Shown here in pieces: positions 41,983 to 49,953 of a DNA stretch of 64,000 bases. Position 1 is the first letter of the stretch. Each line of letters starts with the position of its first letter. Both the position numbers and the translations under genes were made by a program. A model generated the notes under the pieces. That model did not search any database, was not told where the DNA came from, and saw only the letters and a list, made by a program, of their open reading frames with translations. Source of the stretch: DASYML01 sp036399835 (GTDB lineage: Bacteria; Acidobacteriota; Blastocatellia; Pyrinomonadales; Pyrinomonadaceae). Where the stretch lies: the NCBI GenBank assembly GCA_036399835.1, contig DASWMI010000130.1, positions 1 through 64,000 on the forward strand. The letters run 5' to 3'.

Positions 41983-43569
41983 TTACCGTCTGAAGCGCTG
42001 GCAGTCAATCCCGTACTTCTTAACTTTATAACTGATGATGCGCTCGGTCGTATCGAGCAGCTTGGCGGCCTTGGCGCGGTTGCCGCGCGTAGTCTTGAGC
42101 GCATCCTGTATCAGGTCGCGCTCGTAGGCTTCGATAGCCGCTCCGAGCGTCAGGTTTGTGACAGTGCCTGAGCCTTCGGCGGTTTGCAGGCTGGGCGGAA
42201 GATGATGGCCGTGTACGACGTTCGTCTCGCAGACGAGGATGGCGCGCTCGATGGTGTTCTCAAGCTCGCGCACGTTGCCGGGCCAGTGATAGCTGGTGAG
42301 CATGTCTATCGCCGGCGTAGAGATGCGCTTGATGCGCTTGCCGTGCTCGCGCGCGTATTTTTCCAGGAAGTGGTCCGCGAGCAGAAGGATGTCTGATTTG
42401 CGGTCTCTGAGCGAAGGCATAAAGATGGTGAAGACGTTGAGGCGATAGTAGAGGTCTTCGCGGAAGAGTCCATCGGCGATGGCCTTCTCCATATCCTTGT
42501 TGGTGGCCGCGATGAGCCGTACGTTGACCTTGACGGTCTCGGTCCCGCCGAGCCGCTCGAACTCGCGCTCTTGCAGGACGCGCAGGAGCTTGACCTGCGT
42601 CGAAAGATTGAGGTCGCCGATCTCGTCCAGAAAGAGCGTCCCTCCGTCTGCCAATTCAAAGCGCCCCTTCTTTCTGGTCTGCGCGCCGGTGAAGGCGCCC
42701 TTCTCATAACCGAACAGCTCAGACTCTATCAGCGTCTCAGGCAGCGCCGCGCAACTGACCTTGACGAAAGGCTTGTTGGCTCGCAGAGAGTTGTAGTGTA
42801 TGGCGTGCGCGATTAGCTCTTTGCCCGTGCCGGATTCGCCGCGAATCAAGACGGTCGTGTTGGTGCGTGCAACCTGCGTGACCTGCTCGTAGACTTCGCG
42901 CAATGGTCCGCTGTTGCCGATGATGTGCCCGAAGTTATAACGCTCGCGCAGCTCCTGCTTGAGATGTATGTTCTCGTCCAGCAGTCGCTGCTTGTCAGCC
43001 TCTATCAGATGCTCGACCTTGAGCGCCTGCGCGATCATAGAGGCGACGATGGAGAGAAACTTAGTCGTCCGGTCGTAGTCGCGTCCCTCTGTGTAACGCA
43101 TCTCAGCGCCGAGCGCGCCAAAGGGCTTGCCGCCGAGTCGCACGGGAACGCAGATAAAGCTCATTTCCGAATGGCCCGAGCTTTTCTCTTTCGCACCCGG
43201 ACGATTGAGCAGCAAAGGCTCGCGGCTCGTCTGCGGCACGACAATCGGCTTGCCGCTTTCGACGACACGCCCGACCAGCCCTTCGCCGACGCGATATGAA
43301 AGACGCCGCGCGGCATCCGCTCCTGGACCATAAGAGGCTTCGATACGCAGTTGGTCTTCTTCGGTATCAAGAAGCGCGACGAAGCTGCGCTGCATGCCAT
43401 GATGCTCGCCGAGCTTTTCCAGCACTCGCCCCAGCGCCCTTTTCAGATTCGGGGTGTCGGCCAGAGCCTGCCCTATCTCAAGCAGCGTCGCCAGATTTCG
43501 CGCCTCTGTCTTTTCCTGCGCCATCTTTCCCGCCGGACCGGAAGAGCTAATAGTCGTATGTGTGCTCAT
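41983..43569 (-). CDS. Sigma-54-dependent activator with GAF domain (NtrC/NifA class)
   Basis: 528 residues. GAF sensor domain (about 25-185), then linker, AAA+ central domain with Walker A GESGTGKE (244-251), GAFTGA sigma-54 contact loop (291-296), DEIGDLNLS Walker B, and a C-terminal Fis-type helix-turn-helix (LIQDALKTTRGNRAKAAKLLDTTERIISYKVKKYGI). No receiver domain of its own. The divergent intergenic region holds dyads it could bind and a sigma-54 promoter for glnA, so it probably activates glnA and perhaps its own operon. The GAF ligand (2-oxoglutarate, for example) is unknown. ATG start. Confidence 0.92.
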   Translation of the reverse strand: MSTHTTISSSGPAGKMAQEKTEARNLATLLEIGQALADTPNLKRALGRVLEKLGEHHGMQRSFVALLDTEEDQLRIEASYGPGADAARRLSYRVGEGLVGRVVESGKPIVVPQTSREPLLLNRPGAKEKSSGHSEMSFICVPVRLGGKPFGALGAEMRYTEGRDYDRTTKFLSIVASMIAQALKVEHLIEADKQRLLDENIHLKQELRERYNFGHIIGNSGPLREVYEQVTQVARTNTTVLIRGESGTGKELIAHAIHYNSLRANKPFVKVSCAALPETLIESELFGYEKGAFTGAQTRKKGRFELADGGTLFLDEIGDLNLSTQVKLLRVLQEREFERLGGTETVKVNVRLIAATNKDMEKAIADGLFREDLYYRLNVFTIFMPSLRDRKSDILLLADHFLEKYAREHGKRIKRISTPAIDMLTSYHWPGNVRELENTIERAILVCETNVVHGHHLPPSLQTAEGSGTVTNLTLGAAIEAYERDLIQDALKTTRGNRAKAAKLLDTTERIISYKVKKYGIDCQRFRR

Positions 43570-43586
43570 AAAATTTCAGAGAGTTT

Positions 43587-43630
43587 CGACAATTTTGTTG
43601 CATAATCGGATGCGGCTGACAATTTTGTCA
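43587..43630. promoter_or_regulatory. Dyad pair 1 (candidate enhancer/operator)
   Basis: CGACAATTTTGTTG (43587-43600) and TGACAATTTTGTCA (43617-43630), the second a perfect 6+6 palindrome, with start-to-start spacing of 30 bp. They sit 18-61 bases upstream of the regulator's start codon, a place suited to autoregulation. Confidence 0.65.
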
Positions 43631-43775
43631 TCGCCCGCAAAGCCACTTCGCGCCTTCATACAGCTTCAAACAGGAAGAGCAGACGAAAGAATGCCTGTCT
43701 GCCTCTGCATGGCCGCCGCGCGGGATTTCTCGCGCCGCTCGTCTCGCGCCCTTCGTCCTTTTGAGGACCGGTCTC

Positions 43776-43819
43776 GAACAATTCTGTCAGTCACATCCGT
43801 AATTCTTACATAATTGTCG
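43776..43819. promoter_or_regulatory. Dyad pair 2 (candidate upstream activating sequence for glnA)
   Basis: GAACAATTCTGTCA (43776-43789) and TTACATAATTGTCG (43806-43819) share ACA-N4-TGT with pair 1, again 30 bp apart. They end 90 bases before the sigma-54 promoter, within the usual range for NtrC-class enhancers. Confidence 0.65.
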
Positions 43820-43908
43820 GAAAGCTGAAATCCCCGCCGCGGCTTTTCAATCTTCAAACAGGCGCGCGAGGTCCATGTTTATTGTCTCTGCGCCGCTGTT
43901 GGATAAGC

Positions 43909-43924
43909 TGGCACGGAGTTTGTT
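43909..43924 (+). promoter_or_regulatory. Sigma-54 promoter for glnA
   Basis: TGGCACGGAGTTTGTT has the -24 element TGGCAC, five bases, and the -12 element TTG-T (consensus TTGC-T/A, so one mismatch at the -12 C). It faces glnA and predicts a start near 43935, giving a leader of about 260 bases. Confidence 0.65.
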
Positions 43925-43939
43925 AAAGCTTTTGGCCGA

Positions 43940-43969
43940 CAGCAGGCGAGTGCGATGGCTCGCCTGCTG
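43940..43969 (+). other. 5' leader hairpin of glnA
   Basis: CAGCAGGCGAG and CTCGCCTGCTG pair exactly (11 bp) with an 8-base loop, starting at about the predicted first transcribed base. It may protect the mRNA end or act in attenuation. Confidence 0.5.
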
Positions 43970-44198
43970 GAAGTAAGATAGACACAAGCTGTGTTGATGC
44001 AGGCTCAGACGGGGTAAATGGACCAACTCGAATTAACAGTTGCGCTGGCGTTAGGCTCGAACAATCTCTTTGCCAGCAGAAAGCTTTTAACCTCACCAAG
44101 CGTCGCCGCCGCGCTCGACTCAAGCGCCCATCGTCAAGGCTTTCTCTTCGCTTCTCTCAAACGCAATTCGACTTTCTCTCTCGCAAAGGAAAAATATT

Positions 44199-45614
44199 AT
44201 GAGTGTTGCAGATGTACTCAAGCTGGCCGCCGATGAAAAGGTGGCTTTTGTCAACGTGCGCTTTACGGACCTGGTCGGGGCCTGGCATCACCTGACATTC
44301 CCGATTGAAGAGCTGTCTCAACGCTCTTTTGAAGAGGGCTTCGGGTTCGACGGCTCATCCCTGCGCGGCTGGGCCTCGATACACGAATCAGACATGCTGC
44401 TCGTGCCGGACCCTTACCGCTTCTGGATCGACCCTTTCATGCAGCAGAAGACGCTCTGCCTGATTGCGGATGTCGTTGACCCGATGACGAAGGAAGGCTA
44501 CTGGCTGGACCCGCGCGCCGTCGCTCGTCGCGCTGAAAGCTATCTGAAATTTACGGGCATCGCCGACACGGTTAATTTTGGACCAGAGGCTGAGTTCTTC
44601 ATCTTCGATGACGTGCGCTTTCACAATGAGCAGCATTCCGCCGGGTACTCGCTCGATAACGCGGAAGCCTCCTGGAACAGCAAGGGCCGCGACGGCAACT
44701 CAAATCTCGGTTATCACATTCGCAACAAGGAAGGCTACGTCCCGCTCCCGCCGCTCGACACGCTTCAGGATTTTCGCTCGGAAGTCGCGCTCGAACTTGA
44801 AAAGACCGGGATACAGGTTGAATGTCATCATCACGAAGTCGCCACGGCGGGCCAGTGCGAGATTGATTTCCGCTACGCGACCATGCTCGGGACTGCCGAC
44901 AATCTGCAAATCTTCAAGTACACAGTACGCAACGTCGCGCACAGGCACGGCAAGGCGGCGACCTTTATGCCAAAGCCGCTTTATGGAGACAACGGCTCCG
45001 GGATGCACTGCCATCAGTCGCTCTGGAAGGGTGAAGTTCCGCTGTTTGCCGGAGACGGCTACGCGGACCTTTCGGAGATGGCTCGCTTCTACATCGGCGG
45101 ACTCTTAAAGCACGCCGCTGCGGTCGTCGCCTTTGCAGCCCCGACCACCAACAGCTACAAGCGGCTGGTCCCGGGTTTTGAAGCTCCCGTCAACCTGGCC
45201 TATTCGGCCAGAAATCGCTCCGCCGCGATACGCATCCCGATGTTCTCGACCAATCCAAAACTGAAGCGGCTGGAATTTCGTCCGCCAGACCCTTCGTGTA
45301 ATCCGTACCTGGCGTTTTCGGCCATGCTGCTGGCGGGATTGGACGGCATACAGAACAGGATTGACCCGGGAGAGCCGCTCGATAAAGACATCTACGATTT
45401 GAGTCCTGAGCAGCTCAAGGATGTGCCGAGCCTGCCCGGAAGTCTGGATGAATCTCTCAAAGCTCTGGAAGATGACCACGCGTTTTTGCTCAAGGGAGAT
45501 GTCTTTACGCCGCAGCTTATAGAGCGCTGGATTTCCTACAAGCGAGAGAAGGAGATACAGCCGCTGAGGATGAGGCCGCATCCCCTCGAATACCAGATGT
45601 ACTTCGACATCTAG
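44199..45614 (+). CDS. glnA: Glutamine synthetase, type I
   Basis: 471 residues, full GSI length. FGFDGSSLRGW, NFGPEAEFFIFDD (metal Glu), GSGMHCHQSLWKG, RLVPGFEAPVNLAYSARNRSAAIRIP, and the adenylylation loop with Tyr in DIYDLSPEQLKDVPSLPGSLDE, matching E. coli NLYDLPPEE. Makes glutamine from glutamate, ammonia and ATP. The conserved Tyr and the nearby glnE gene indicate control by adenylylation, while the sigma-54 promoter suggests nitrogen-responsive transcription. ATG start with AAAGGA upstream. Confidence 0.96.
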   Translation: MSVADVLKLAADEKVAFVNVRFTDLVGAWHHLTFPIEELSQRSFEEGFGFDGSSLRGWASIHESDMLLVPDPYRFWIDPFMQQKTLCLIADVVDPMTKEGYWLDPRAVARRAESYLKFTGIADTVNFGPEAEFFIFDDVRFHNEQHSAGYSLDNAEASWNSKGRDGNSNLGYHIRNKEGYVPLPPLDTLQDFRSEVALELEKTGIQVECHHHEVATAGQCEIDFRYATMLGTADNLQIFKYTVRNVAHRHGKAATFMPKPLYGDNGSGMHCHQSLWKGEVPLFAGDGYADLSEMARFYIGGLLKHAAAVVAFAAPTTNSYKRLVPGFEAPVNLAYSARNRSAAIRIPMFSTNPKLKRLEFRPPDPSCNPYLAFSAMLLAGLDGIQNRIDPGEPLDKDIYDLSPEQLKDVPSLPGSLDESLKALEDDHAFLLKGDVFTPQLIERWISYKREKEIQPLRMRPHPLEYQMYFDI

Positions 45615-45653
45615 GACCATTCTCAACTGACAAGATGGAAAGGACGCAAGCTT

Positions 45654-45754
45654 AAACCCGGAAAGGGCGTTGGCGAGAGACCGCTAAGAACGCGAAAGTC
45701 TTTTTTCTCTTCGCGCTCTTTATGTACGCTCTCGCCAGCGCCCTTTTCGGGTTT
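45654..45754. repeat. Long hairpin after glnA
   Basis: AAACCCGGAAAGGGCGTTGG (45654 on, arm to 45679) pairs with the arm at 45729-45754 (24 of 26). A second inner stem pairs AAGAACGCGAAAG with CTTCGCGCTCTT. May terminate glnA transcription; the loop contains CTTTTTTCTC. Confidence 0.7.
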
Positions 45755-45773
45755 CGTGCCCGCGTGCAATTAA

Positions 45774-46379
45774 ATGACATCAGCTCTCATGAATATCGAA
45801 CCCCTGATCCTGGAAGGGCAACACGTCAGGCTTGAGCCTCTCTCGCTGGACCACCATACGCAGCTCTGCGAGGTCGGGCTGGACCAGCAGCTCTGGCGTT
45901 GGACCACAACCTTTATCGCCACGCCCGAAGATATGCGCGCTTACATAGAAACCGCGCTCAAGGAACAGGCCGACGGCATCTCTCTGCCTTTTGCGACGAT
46001 TGAAAAGGATTCAGGACGAGTTGTCGGCAGCACGCGCTTTGCCAACATAGACCGCCAACATCGTCGCGCAGAGATCGGCTGGACCTGGATTGCTCCCGCC
46101 TGGCAACGCACCTCCATCAACACTGAGGCAAAGTACCTGATGCTGCGCCATGCCTTTGAAGGCTGGGGCTGTATACGCGTCGAGCTAAAGGCCAATTCGC
46201 TCAACGAACGCTCGCGCGCAGCCATCCTCCGCATCGGCGCAAAAGAAGAGGGCACGCTGCGCAATCACATGATCGGTCACGATGGCCGCCTTCGCCATTC
46301 CGTCTACTTCAGCATCATAGATTCCGAATGGCCCACCGTGAAAGCAAATCTCGAAGAGAAACTGGCCCGCCGCTCTTAA
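45774..46379 (+). CDS. GNAT family N-acetyltransferase (RimJ-like)
   Basis: 201 residues. LEGQHVRLEPLSLDHHTQL, IEKDSGRVVGSTRFANIDRQHRRAEIGWTWIAP, LRHAFEGWGCIRVELKANSLNERSRAAILRIGAKEEGTLRNHMI: the beta-bulge and acetyl-CoA loop of the RimJ/RimL branch, in which the family name covers ribosomal or other N-acetylation. Three TGGWCCA heptamers fall within 60 bases near its start. Sits between glnA and glnE but there is no evidence for a nitrogen role. ATG 45774 or 45789. Confidence 0.85.
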   Translation: MTSALMNIEPLILEGQHVRLEPLSLDHHTQLCEVGLDQQLWRWTTTFIATPEDMRAYIETALKEQADGISLPFATIEKDSGRVVGSTRFANIDRQHRRAEIGWTWIAPAWQRTSINTEAKYLMLRHAFEGWGCIRVELKANSLNERSRAAILRIGAKEEGTLRNHMIGHDGRLRHSVYFSIIDSEWPTVKANLEEKLARRS

Positions 46380-46408
46380 GCTCGAAAGGTCTGGCCCGAA
46401 AGACAAAT

Positions 46409-46447
46409 GCGGAGGATAAGAGCCAGGCTTTTCATCCTCCGCTTTTT
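46409..46447 (+). terminator. Intrinsic terminator after the GNAT gene
   Basis: GCGGAGGAT (46409-46417) pairs with ATCCTCCGC (46434-46442), continued inward by AAGAGCC with GGCTTTT, a nearly full stem with a 2-4-base loop, followed by TTTTTCTC. It lies inside an in-frame 5' extension of glnE that would begin at ATG 46407. Confidence 0.75.
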
Positions 46448-46496
46448 CTCTTTACGGCTTTTGCCTTTGGCTTTTTTCCCTTATCCTCTTATCGCT

Positions 46497-49457
46497 TTGC
46501 ATCCGCTTGACGAAAAGCTCGAATCGCTCAGACGCGACCTGCCGGACACGGAGGGCGCGCGCCTCTTTTGTGAGCGCGTCAAGGCTGAATCACCGCGCAT
46601 GGCGAAGGCGCTGGTCCATGACGATGGACTGTTTTCGGATGCGCTCGCGCTCGCGGCTTGGAGTCCGCTGCTCTCGACGACGCTCGCGCAGAATCCTGAT
46701 TATCTCGGCTGGCTGGCACGCGAGCGCGCACACACGCGCGTCAAAACGCGTGAAGAGTTTGGCGAAGCGCTCTCTCGTTTTTCCCTGACACACTCGCAGC
46801 TTGAGACGCAGGTTTTGCTCGCACGCTTTCGCCGCCGCGAGCTGCTGCGCATCTATCTGCACGACATACGCCGGACGGCGACGCTCGTCGAAGTCACGGA
46901 AGAGCTGTCGAACCTGGCAGATGCCGTGCTCGAATATGCGCTCGGCATCTCGCGTCAGGATTTGGATAACCGTTATGGTCCACCGCAAAGAAGAGACGAG
47001 AAGGGACGACATGCAGCCTCTACCTTCTGCATCGTCGCGCTCGGCAAGCTAGGCTCCTTAGAGCTTAACTACGCCTCCGATATAGACCTTCTCTTTCTCT
47101 ACTCCGACGACGGCAAGACGGCTGCCACAGGCACGCGCGGCGAGATTACCAATCGCGAATACTTCATCAAGCTCGCCGAGACCATCGCGCGCATCGTGGG
47201 CCAACCCGCAGGCGAGGGCGCGGCCTATCGAGTGGACCTGCGGCTCAGACCGCATGGACGCGACGGCGCGCTGGCCTCTTCGCTCGCGGAGGCCGTGCGT
47301 TATTACCGCGAGAAGGCGCATGCCTGGGAGCTTCAGGCATTGATTCGCTCACGCGCCGCCGCCGGAGACCTCTCGCTCTACGCGCGCTTTGCAGAGCGCG
47401 TGCGCCAGCGAGTCTATGCGCCGGAAGAGACCATCCGCCGCGCCCTCTCGAACGTGCGTCTCGCCAAGCAGAAGATTGACCGTCATCAAGCGCATGACAC
47501 GCGCGGGTTTAACGTCAAGCTCGGTCGCGGCGGGATACGCGAGATAGAGTTCATTACGCAGGCGCTCCAGCTAGCCTTCGGCGGGCGCGACGAATGGCTG
47601 CGCGCCGCTCACACTTTAATCAGCCTGGGCCGGCTGGCCGACCGACACCTCATCAACGAAAGCGAGCGCACACGCCTTTCAGACGCCTACACCTTCCTGC
47701 GCACGCTCGAACATCGCCTGCAAATGGAGCACGGGCTGCAAACACACTCCGTCCCCGAAGAGCCGCAGCATCGCGCTCTGGTCGCGCGTCGCATGAACTT
47801 TACGGGCGAGACCGCGCTTGAGGATTTTAATCGCGCGCTCGAATGGCACACGGGAAATGTTCGCGCCGCATACGAGCGCGTCTTCACAGAGGCAGAAGAA
47901 TCTTTGGACCAGTCAGTCGCGGAGGATGAAGCAGAGGAGAAGAGAACTATTGAGGCTGGCAGGACGGCGCGCGTTGCAGTGGGCGAGAGCCATGAGCCGA
48001 CGGCTGATGCGGAGACGATAGCCCTCAACTCCGCCGCACGCATCTTTGCTGCAAGGCTGACGGATTCCATGCATGAAGGAGCGGCTATCACGCCAATGCA
48101 GGTTGCATCTTTCGTGCGCGGGATTGCTGCGGAGTCGCTCAACGCTCATCGTGCGGTGATGCTGGCTGCGCGCGTCGCCTCTTCACTCGACAAGGCGGAG
48201 GCCGACTTGAAGCTTTCGCGCTCCTGTCTTGAAGCGCTCGTGCGTCTGTGCGGCGCTTCGGAATTCTTCGGCGAGCTGCTCGCGGCCAATCCGGCTCTCC
48301 TCAAGGGGCTGCCTCTTCAGGCTTCCGCGCAGGACGTGCCGGATTATCGCTCGCTACTGAGCCGCGCCGTCGAAGGTGAAAAGGGCTTTCGCGCGGAGTT
48401 GTCAGCGTTGCGTCGCGGCTGGTCCAGGCTGCTCGTCGAAACCGGAGCGCTCGATGCGTCCGGCGCAATCTCTATGCATGAATCCAACCGCCGCCAGACG
48501 CTGCTTGCCGCCGCAAGCCTGGATGCCGCGTACCTCGTCGCTCGCCGCGAGCTGGCACGCCGCGAAGGAGAGTTAACCACAGAGCCTGTCTTGGCCGTGC
48601 TCGGGCTGGGACGCCTCGGCGGGGGCGGCATGGATTACGGCTCCGATTTGGATGTCGTGCTTGTTTACGATGATGCTGCGCCGTCGCCTCTCAAGCATCT
48701 CACGCACGGGGAGGCTTACGCTCGTTTGAGCGAGCTGATAGTCGCCACCCTTTCAAGCGTGACGCGCGACGGCTATCTATATCGTGTGGACCTGCGGCTC
48801 AGACCCGATGGCCGTCATGGTCCAGCCTGCTCCGGCGCGAACAGTTTTTTAACCTATCTGCGAGAGCGCGCGCTGCCCTGGGAGTGGCTGGCATACGTCA
48901 AGCTGCGCGCGGCGGCGGGCGATGCGGAGTTTGGCACGCGCCTCGAAAAAGAGGCCCGCCGCGAGATACATCAGGCGGCGCAGGGAACTGGCGCGGAAGC
49001 TTTGCGGGCGGAGACGCGGCGCGTGCGCGAGCGGCTCGAAGCAGAGAAGAGCGGCAGGCACAGGCGCGCAGGGTTGGAGATTAAATACGGGCCTGGCGGG
49101 ATGCTCGATGTTTATTTTGCGACGCGCTATCTGCAACTGAGAGACAACGTGCAGGACGAGGGCCTGGACCGCTCGACGCGAGCCACGCTCGAACGTCTGC
49201 ACGCCGCCGGCTCGTTGAATGCGGAGGATTACGCGAGCTTTAAAGAAGGCTATGCGCGTCTGCGCGGGCTGGACCACTCGCTGCGCCTCATCGTCGGGCG
49301 CTCGACGCGTCTCCCGGTCGCGGGCCACCCGGCCCTACAGGACATCGCGCAACAGCGCGGCTACGGCTCGGCCACACAAATGATTGAAGACATCTCAGCC
49401 CACATGCGGAGCATACGCGCTGCCTATGACCGCGTGACAATGGAAACGATGGAGTAG
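46497..49457 (+). CDS. glnE: Glutamine synthetase adenylyltransferase/deadenylylase
   Basis: 986 residues from TTG 46497. Two nucleotidyltransferase domains: LGSLELNYASDIDLLFLY (N-terminal deadenylylase) and LGGGGMDYGSDLDVVLVYDD (C-terminal adenylylase), each followed by RVDLRLRPHGRDG or RVDLRLRPDGRHG and a helical GlnE domain. It adds and removes AMP on the glnA Tyr. The frame opens at ATG 46407, but that 30-residue extension is encoded by a terminator hairpin and a T-rich repeat and mimics a membrane helix, which a cytosolic enzyme does not need. The start is not settled; TTG lacks a clear ribosome site. Confidence 0.9.
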   Translation: MHPLDEKLESLRRDLPDTEGARLFCERVKAESPRMAKALVHDDGLFSDALALAAWSPLLSTTLAQNPDYLGWLARERAHTRVKTREEFGEALSRFSLTHSQLETQVLLARFRRRELLRIYLHDIRRTATLVEVTEELSNLADAVLEYALGISRQDLDNRYGPPQRRDEKGRHAASTFCIVALGKLGSLELNYASDIDLLFLYSDDGKTAATGTRGEITNREYFIKLAETIARIVGQPAGEGAAYRVDLRLRPHGRDGALASSLAEAVRYYREKAHAWELQALIRSRAAAGDLSLYARFAERVRQRVYAPEETIRRALSNVRLAKQKIDRHQAHDTRGFNVKLGRGGIREIEFITQALQLAFGGRDEWLRAAHTLISLGRLADRHLINESERTRLSDAYTFLRTLEHRLQMEHGLQTHSVPEEPQHRALVARRMNFTGETALEDFNRALEWHTGNVRAAYERVFTEAEESLDQSVAEDEAEEKRTIEAGRTARVAVGESHEPTADAETIALNSAARIFAARLTDSMHEGAAITPMQVASFVRGIAAESLNAHRAVMLAARVASSLDKAEADLKLSRSCLEALVRLCGASEFFGELLAANPALLKGLPLQASAQDVPDYRSLLSRAVEGEKGFRAELSALRRGWSRLLVETGALDASGAISMHESNRRQTLLAAASLDAAYLVARRELARREGELTTEPVLAVLGLGRLGGGGMDYGSDLDVVLVYDDAAPSPLKHLTHGEAYARLSELIVATLSSVTRDGYLYRVDLRLRPDGRHGPACSGANSFLTYLRERALPWEWLAYVKLRAAAGDAEFGTRLEKEARREIHQAAQGTGAEALRAETRRVRERLEAEKSGRHRRAGLEIKYGPGGMLDVYFATRYLQLRDNVQDEGLDRSTRATLERLHAAGSLNAEDYASFKEGYARLRGLDHSLRLIVGRSTRLPVAGHPALQDIAQQRGYGSATQMIEDISAHMRSIRAAYDRVTMETME

Positions 49458-49465
49458 TAGCGCGT

Positions 49466-49562
49466 GAAGGATGAAGGACAAGCTATTGGTCCATTGATTC
49501 ATTGTTTGTCGCGTTGTTGAATCAATAACAAATCAATCAATTCTTGTATTTCATCCCTCATC
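49466..49562. repeat. GATGAAGGA-family hairpin after glnE
   Basis: Arm 49466-49504 (GAAGGATGAAGGACAAGCTA, then TTGGTCCATTGATTC) pairs loosely with 49520-49562 (AATCAATAACAAATC...TTCATCCCTCATC). It starts nine bases after the glnE stop and resembles the copy at 33531. Confidence 0.6.
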
Positions 49563-49588
49563 ATCGCTGCGGCCCTCGTCGCTTTTTG

Positions 49589-49831
49589 TCATCCTTTAGT
49601 CTCGGCGTGGGTTTCTTCGTGCCAGCAGCGTGTGCACCAGCGATGGGTTGCCGCGCGTTCTTCTTCAGGGTAGTCGGCTGAGGCGGGCAGGCGGCGCACA
49701 ACCAGCCGCTCCTCTTCGCTCAGCTCTCGCCATGCGCGCAGGCGCTGCATCCCACAGCGCGGGCATCTCTTGTCATGTTGAGCATGCATCTTTATCGCCA
49801 ACCGTTGAGAGCGAACATCCGGGGGAGACAT
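49589..49831 (-). CDS. Small zinc-ribbon-like protein
   Basis: 80 residues with two CxxC knuckles, CPRCG (about 23-27) and CTRCW (about 66-70), with His nearby, separated by a charged helix (LRAWRELSEEERLVVRRL). A two-CxxC, 40-residue-spaced layout fits a zinc-binding fold. ATG 49831; an inner ATG at 49789 is also possible. No family recognised; isolated on the minus strand between glnE and a carboxypeptidase. Confidence 0.55.
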   Translation of the reverse strand: MSPPDVRSQRLAIKMHAQHDKRCPRCGMQRLRAWRELSEEERLVVRRLPASADYPEEERAATHRWCTRCWHEETHAETKG

Positions 49832-49953
49832 CTTCGCCGGCTTTGAGAGAGCCGTTCAATTCCTGCTCTTGATTTGAGAATAGAACTCAAAGCGAGTTAA
49901 TATCAGGAACGACTTTAACCGACTCTCCTGAAAAGAAGAAAGCACGCCTGAAG

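Larger units (their letters stand above)
43570..44198. other. Divergent regulatory region, regulator / glnA (629 bases, no gene)
   Basis: No credible coding frame. It holds four ACA-N4-TGT dyads in two pairs, a sigma-54-type promoter and a leader hairpin, listed separately. The rest is unremarkable; I saw no riboswitch motif. Confidence 0.6.

Noticed and set aside
43666..43857. 63-codon frame between the regulator and glnA
   Set aside because: Overlaps dyad pair 2 and has no ribosome site or recognisable motif.
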